Assembly: GCA_001701105.1 (NCBI GenBank)
Contig: DAAI01000029.1
Location: forward strand, 1 to 26,655
Direction of reading: 5' to 3'
DNA: 26,655 bases
DNA from: Bacteroidales bacterium GP1
GTDB lineage: Bacteria > Bacteroidota > Bacteroidia > Bacteroidales > Muribaculaceae
Shown: one piece after another, positions 22,766 to 26,655 of the stretch
How the letters are laid out: each line of letters opens with the position of its first letter
Position numbering within the stretch: the stretch's first letter is position 1
Made by a program: the position numbers and the translations under genes
Notes under the pieces: generated by a model
Told to the model about the DNA's origin: nothing
What the model saw: only the letters and a program-made list of their open reading frames with translations
Database searches by the model: none

Positions 22766-25327
22766 ATGAACCGGATTCTCTTAATCATCATTACCACCTT
22801 ATTTTTTTCCTTCCCCGCAATAAATGCTTCGGATTATCCCCCCGGCCTCGATACCCTCTCGCCGGATAAATCCGCTGCGATGCGTTTTCTTTATGATAAT
22901 CTCCCTTTGCGCGACCGCACCGCACACTCTCCGGAATTTTACCTGAAAAACGTAGAGGCATCAATTAAGGCTAAAAAAGAGATGCCATGGGGAAATAAAG
23001 TCCCCGAGAGGGAATGGCTGCATTTCGTACTCCCGGTGCGTGTCAACAATGAAAACCTCGATCTGTCACGCCCGGCATTTTATGAAGAATTAAGCCGGCG
23101 GGTAAAGAATCTTTCAATGGAAGAAGCTATTTTAGAGGTGAATCATTGGTGCCATGAAAAAGTCACCTACCGCCCTTCGGATGGACGGACAAGTCCGCCG
23201 TTGAGCACTGTCTCGCAGGCAATAGGACGATGTGGGGAAGAATCGACCTTCACTGTAGCCGCCCTGCGCGCCGTAGGAATTCCGGCCCGGCAGATATATA
23301 CACCACGCTGGGCTCATACCGACGACAATCATGCCTGGGTCGAGGCATGGGCTGGTGGAAAATGGCACTTTATCGGAGCATGCGAACCGGCTCCCCGCCT
23401 TGACATGGCATGGTTCAATGCCCCGGCGGCAAGAGGATTGATGATGAGTACAAATGTTTTCGGAAAATACGATGGGCCAGAAGAGGTGCTTACATCCAAT
23501 CCTTTGATCACCACCATTAATGTGACATCAAACTATGCCCCCACCGAAATAATACGGGCTAAGGTGGTGGATTCAGAGGGGAATCCTGTGGAAGGGGCGA
23601 AAGTGAATTTCTGCATCTACAATTACGCGGAATTTTATCCGGCCGTGTCAAAGACAACCGACATCAATGGAAAAGCCGAAACCCGCACAGGACTTGGAGA
23701 CATGGCAATATGGGCTACCGACGGCAATAAATTCGGATTCGCCTTTGGCAGAGCCGGCGGCAACGAAATTATATTGAGGCTCGATAAGGATAAGAATTTT
23801 TCCGGCCAATTTACGGCCGACATCGTTCCTCCGGGGGCCGCGGCATCCTTGCCTGAAGTATCGCCGGAAGAGGAAGATGCGAATGCCATGAGATTAATGC
23901 GCGAAGATAGTATCCGTAATGCATATACATCCTCCTTTTTTACGGCGGAGAAGGCCGGGTCGCTGGCTCATGAACTAAGTCTCCCTGCCGATAAAATAGT
24001 GAAAATCCTTACCGAAGCCCGCGGCAATGGAAATAATATTGCAGAGTTTATTAAAGGTAAAACTCACGACCGACGGATTAAAGCCATCGACTTATTACTC
24101 TCAGTTACTGAAAAAGACAGGCGAGACATCCCGCTCCCGGTTCTTGATGATAATCTTGAAAACACTCCCACGGTCTCCGTATCTGCGGAGCTTTATGACC
24201 GTTATGTGTTATCCCCACGGATTGAAAATGAAGCGTTGGTGCCGTTCAAGGCATTTTTTCAGGCCGAGATTCACCCGGATTCCGTCAAGGAGTACCGTAA
24301 GAACCCGGGCCTGCTGGCAGACTGGACAGCTCGTAACATCATAATTGACGATGCTTCTAATCCCCAAAAATTAAGGATGGATCCACGCACCGTCTGGCAG
24401 AGTGCTCGTGGCGACGCCATATCGAGAAATATAATGTTTGTGGCATGTGCCAGGAGCCTGGGAATTCCTTCACGCATCGATCCGGTGACATCCAAGACCC
24501 AATACATAGACGCGGATGGACAATGGATTGATGTGGATTTCGGCAATCGAGCCACATCTGAGCCCCGAGTCGGAGATTTGATGATAAATTTCACGCCTGC
24601 CGGACATATCGATGATCCGCGCTATTATTCTCAATTCTCCATTTGCCGCATCTCGGAGGGGATTCCGGTTCAATTGGAATATGATGAAAATATTACCCTT
24701 TCAGCCCTGGCTCCCGATGGAATCCTTCGTCTTGACGCAGGACAATATATGCTCCTGTCGGGCCAACGTCTGGCCGATGGATCGGTACTGGCTAAAGGAA
24801 CTATTTTCAATATTGTGCCGGATTCCACAACGGTGGTGGATTTAGAAATCCGCCGGGATGAAGAAGCATTGCAGGTGATCGGCAGTCTTAATGCCGAGAA
24901 TGTATATCACGATTATTCCGGAAATATCGATAAAAGCATCCTCTCTACCACAGGCCGCGGATATTACGTGCTCGCGATTATTGCCCCGGGCACCGAACCG
25001 ACATCGCATTTCCTCAACGACCTTTGTGCCGCCAAAGATGATCTTGAGAAATCTGATGCAAAAATATTGGTCTTATTCCAAAGTATGGAGGATCTGCAGC
25101 GATTCGATGGCAGCGCATTCCCGCAACTGCCGGCGAATGTGGTCTTTGGTATCGATAAAGATGGCACATCCCAATCAGAATTAATTGAATCCCTGCATCT
25201 GAATCCTGCGATCCTTCCCGTGGTAGTGATAGCCGACACATTCAACCGGGTTGTATTCTCCTCTCAAGGCTATTCCATTGGTCTCGGCTCACGCCTGAAT
25301 GCCGCATTGAAATCTTTAAACGAATGA
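22766..25327 (+). CDS. Large exported transglutaminase-like protein
   Basis: 853 residues. A signal peptide (MNRILLIIITTLFFSFPAINA) precedes a helical segment. The transglutaminase-like core at about 120-210 has GRCGEESTF (Cys156), GIPARQIYTPRWAH, NHAWVEAW (His189) and HFIGACEP, where Glu207 replaces the more usual Asp. At about 250-350 is a carboxypeptidase-regulatory/Ig-like beta-domain (AKVVDSEGNPVEGAKVNF). A second stretch near 545-595, ARGDAISRNIMFVACARSLGIPSR then DGQWIDVDFG, looks like another transglutaminase fold with no Cys at the GD position and no His. The last 120 residues resemble a thioredoxin-like fold without CxxC. Bacterial members are mostly thought to be proteases or peptidases. 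It could act on the peptide part of glycoproteins whose glycans the GH29 trims; this is inference. Confidence 0.88.
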   Translation: MNRILLIIITTLFFSFPAINASDYPPGLDTLSPDKSAAMRFLYDNLPLRDRTAHSPEFYLKNVEASIKAKKEMPWGNKVPEREWLHFVLPVRVNNENLDLSRPAFYEELSRRVKNLSMEEAILEVNHWCHEKVTYRPSDGRTSPPLSTVSQAIGRCGEESTFTVAALRAVGIPARQIYTPRWAHTDDNHAWVEAWAGGKWHFIGACEPAPRLDMAWFNAPAARGLMMSTNVFGKYDGPEEVLTSNPLITTINVTSNYAPTEIIRAKVVDSEGNPVEGAKVNFCIYNYAEFYPAVSKTTDINGKAETRTGLGDMAIWATDGNKFGFAFGRAGGNEIILRLDKDKNFSGQFTADIVPPGAAASLPEVSPEEEDANAMRLMREDSIRNAYTSSFFTAEKAGSLAHELSLPADKIVKILTEARGNGNNIAEFIKGKTHDRRIKAIDLLLSVTEKDRRDIPLPVLDDNLENTPTVSVSAELYDRYVLSPRIENEALVPFKAFFQAEIHPDSVKEYRKNPGLLADWTARNIIIDDASNPQKLRMDPRTVWQSARGDAISRNIMFVACARSLGIPSRIDPVTSKTQYIDADGQWIDVDFGNRATSEPRVGDLMINFTPAGHIDDPRYYSQFSICRISEGIPVQLEYDENITLSALAPDGILRLDAGQYMLLSGQRLADGSVLAKGTIFNIVPDSTTVVDLEIRRDEEALQVIGSLNAENVYHDYSGNIDKSILSTTGRGYYVLAIIAPGTEPTSHFLNDLCAAKDDLEKSDAKILVLFQSMEDLQRFDGSAFPQLPANVVFGIDKDGTSQSELIESLHLNPAILPVVVIADTFNRVVFSSQGYSIGLGSRLNAALKSLNE

Positions 25328-25336
25328 TTATCATAT

Positions 25337-25870
25337 ATGTCGAAAGCAACTGTAAAAAAAGCCTTGAAAGAGCTTGACCATGATAGTCTGGTTGAGATGG
25401 TAATGGACTTATATTCAGCTCGGAAAGAGGCACGGGAATATCTGGAGTTCTGGGTTGACCCGGATATTGACCGCGAAGTCGAGAATCTCAAAACCCGGCT
25501 ATGGAAGGCGTTTTTCTTGCCGCAGGACAAACCCCGGCGGAAACCTGGCTTCACAGAGGCCAAGCAACTGATGAAGAATTTTCTCACACTCTGCCATGAG
25601 CCCGACAAGATTGCCGACATCCTCCTCTATTATCCCGAAACGATTCTCCGCTGGCTGAGGGAGCGAAAAGGATTGGGAATGACTGCTAATAAGACAAAAC
25701 TTTTCACGGCCATTGATACTGCTAAAACCGAGATAGAGACTTCAGGCAATGAGGATACGGCTTTGCTCCATCGGCTTGAGGCACTCGAATCAAAGGCTGA
25801 AGATTTCTACCGACTGATGCCGAAAACCACGATCAGCAGCCGCCATCGTCGCTGGTTCAAATTCTCCTGA
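25337..25870 (+). CDS. DUF6155 family protein
   Basis: 177 residues. The start SKATVKKALKELDHDSLVEMVMDLYSAR and the following EYLEFWVDPD match the DUF6155 family, found in Bacteroidota, as I know it. It is predicted almost entirely helical, charged, with no signal peptide or catalytic motif. It ends RRWFKFS. No function is known. It is the last gene of the operon, 9 bases after the transglutaminase gene. I see no strong terminator behind it. Confidence 0.85.
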   Translation: MSKATVKKALKELDHDSLVEMVMDLYSARKEAREYLEFWVDPDIDREVENLKTRLWKAFFLPQDKPRRKPGFTEAKQLMKNFLTLCHEPDKIADILLYYPETILRWLRERKGLGMTANKTKLFTAIDTAKTEIETSGNEDTALLHRLEALESKAEDFYRLMPKTTISSRHRRWFKFS

Positions 25871-25909
25871 ATCCACAGCCTCAAGCAATAAGCTGGGGTA
25901 TGGATGGGA

Positions 25910-25923
25910 TATTTCCGGAAATA
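25910..25923. promoter_or_regulatory. 14-bp palindrome upstream of ald, possible operator
   Basis: TATTTCCGGAAATA is a perfect palindrome, centred about 43 bases upstream of the ald -33 box. It could bind a dimeric regulator. The regulator is not known; Lrp/AsnC-type control of ald is common in other bacteria. Confidence 0.35.
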
Positions 25924-25958
25924 GGGAGTAAGAGAGATGTAGTTTTTTCATTTTTTTC

Positions 25959-25989
25959 TTGGCTATTTTTCTACAAAATTGTAACTTTG
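25959..25989 (+). promoter_or_regulatory. Bacteroidota-type promoter for ald
   Basis: TTG (25959-25961), 20-base spacer, TAACTTTG (25982-25989). Predicted start near 25996, leader about 70 bases to the ATG at 26066. Confidence 0.78.
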
Positions 25990-26065
25990 AACCCGGAAAG
26001 CGAAAAGACGCCTTCCGATGAAAGAAAACAAAACCCAATTAACCTTATCTAATATTTCAGGACAA

Positions 26066-26655
26066 ATGAAAATCGGAATTCCAAAAGAGATCAAAAACAA
26101 CGAAAATCGTGTGGGCGCAACCCCGGCAGGAGTGAAAGAACTCGTGCAGCATGGCCATGACCTGTACGTTCAGGATCACGCCGGAGAAGGCAGCGGCTTC
26201 TCAAATGAAGAATATATCGCAGCCGGCGCAACCATCCTTCCCACCATCGAGGATGTTTATGCCACAGCCGACATGATTATCAAGGTTAAGGAACCGATCG
26301 AACCCGAGTACAAGCTGATCCGCAAAGGTCAGGTGCTCTTCACCTATTTCCACTTCGCGAGCGATCGTCCACTCCTCGAAGCGATGATCGAATCCGGCGC
26401 CATCTGCATCGCATATGAAACCGTTACCTATTCTGCAACCGACCGCCGTCTGCCGCTGCTTATCCCGATGAGCGAAGTAGCCGGACGTATGTCGATTCAG
26501 GAAGGTGCCCGCTTCCTTGAGAAGCCTCAGGGTGGCCGTGGCGTCCTCCTCGGTGGCGTACCGGGAGTTTCACCCGCGAAAGTTCTTGTCCTCGGTGCCG
26601 GCGTCGTTGGCCGTAACGCCGCTCTTATGGCGACTGCCACGTCAACCATCACGCT
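26066..26655 (+). CDS. ald: Alanine dehydrogenase, 5' part, runs off the window end
   Basis: About 196 of the usual 370 or so residues are present. The enzyme interconverts L-alanine and pyruvate plus ammonia with NAD(H) in the cytoplasm. It starts MKIGIPKEIKNNENRVGATP, the standard family start, with Arg15, Lys75 (KVKEP) and His96 (FTYFHFAS) at the known pyruvate-binding positions. PMSEVAGRMSIQEGARFLEKP leads into the NAD-binding fold with VLVLGAGVVGRNAA. An in-frame ATG at 26018 would add 16 residues not found in the family; AGGA before 26066 and the family alignment favour 26066. Own promoter at 25959-25989. Confidence 0.96.
   Translation, partial: MKIGIPKEIKNNENRVGATPAGVKELVQHGHDLYVQDHAGEGSGFSNEEYIAAGATILPTIEDVYATADMIIKVKEPIEPEYKLIRKGQVLFTYFHFASDRPLLEAMIESGAICIAYETVTYSATDRRLPLLIPMSEVAGRMSIQEGARFLEKPQGGRGVLLGGVPGVSPAKVLVLGAGVVGRNAALMATATSTIT

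Noticed and set aside
26018..26065. Upstream in-frame ATG for ald
   Set aside because: Would add 16 residues not found in alanine dehydrogenases; the conserved start MKIG is at 26066.

Overview
The window looks like a chromosomal stretch from a gut Bacteroidales bacterium, plausibly Muribaculaceae or a close relative. The evidence is the Bacteroidota-type promoter (TTG, 20-nt spacer, TAnnTTTG) in front of at least six transcription units, weak Shine-Dalgarno use, many small lipoproteins, and lineage-typical families (DUF4954, DUF6155, the DUF4143 ATPase, GH29 fucosidase). The genus call is inference; the promoter pattern is read from the sequence.

Layout. 1-56 is the 5' part of a tRNA-Tyr on the minus strand. 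193-8454 is almost entirely minus strand: glmS; a small lipoprotein with its own terminator; a NYN-domain protein; and a four-gene degradative run (pepD copy, N-acetylmuramidase-like lipoprotein, second pepD, YpfJ-like zinc metallopeptidase). 8827-12567 is plus strand: an OmpH/Skp-like lipoprotein, then hflX coupled by a 4-base overlap to a DUF4954 beta-helix protein. A strong bidirectional terminator at 12628-12674 separates this from tpx on the minus strand.

13392-16840 looks like an accessory patch between the core genes tpx and valS. It holds an outer-membrane beta-barrel gene followed by a lipoprotein gene broken by an in-frame TAA, a DUF4143-type ATPase gene broken by a one-base frameshift exactly at the Walker A lysine codon, and six tandem 23-bp repeats upstream of that ATPase's promoter. 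valS follows (minus strand, 16912-19536).

19636-25870 is a tightly packed plus-strand operon of five genes with 2 to 9 base gaps and one clear promoter: ROK sugar kinase, secreted alpha-L-fucosidase (GH29), CutC, a large exported transglutaminase-like protein, and DUF6155. It reads as a glycan/glycoprotein use operon. The window ends inside an alanine dehydrogenase gene (ald) with its own promoter.

I did not find a clear new defence or mobile system. The best candidates for something undescribed are the repeat array controlling the DUF4143 ATPase, the fucosidase-CutC-transglutaminase operon, and the pepD-muramidase-pepD-metallopeptidase cluster.
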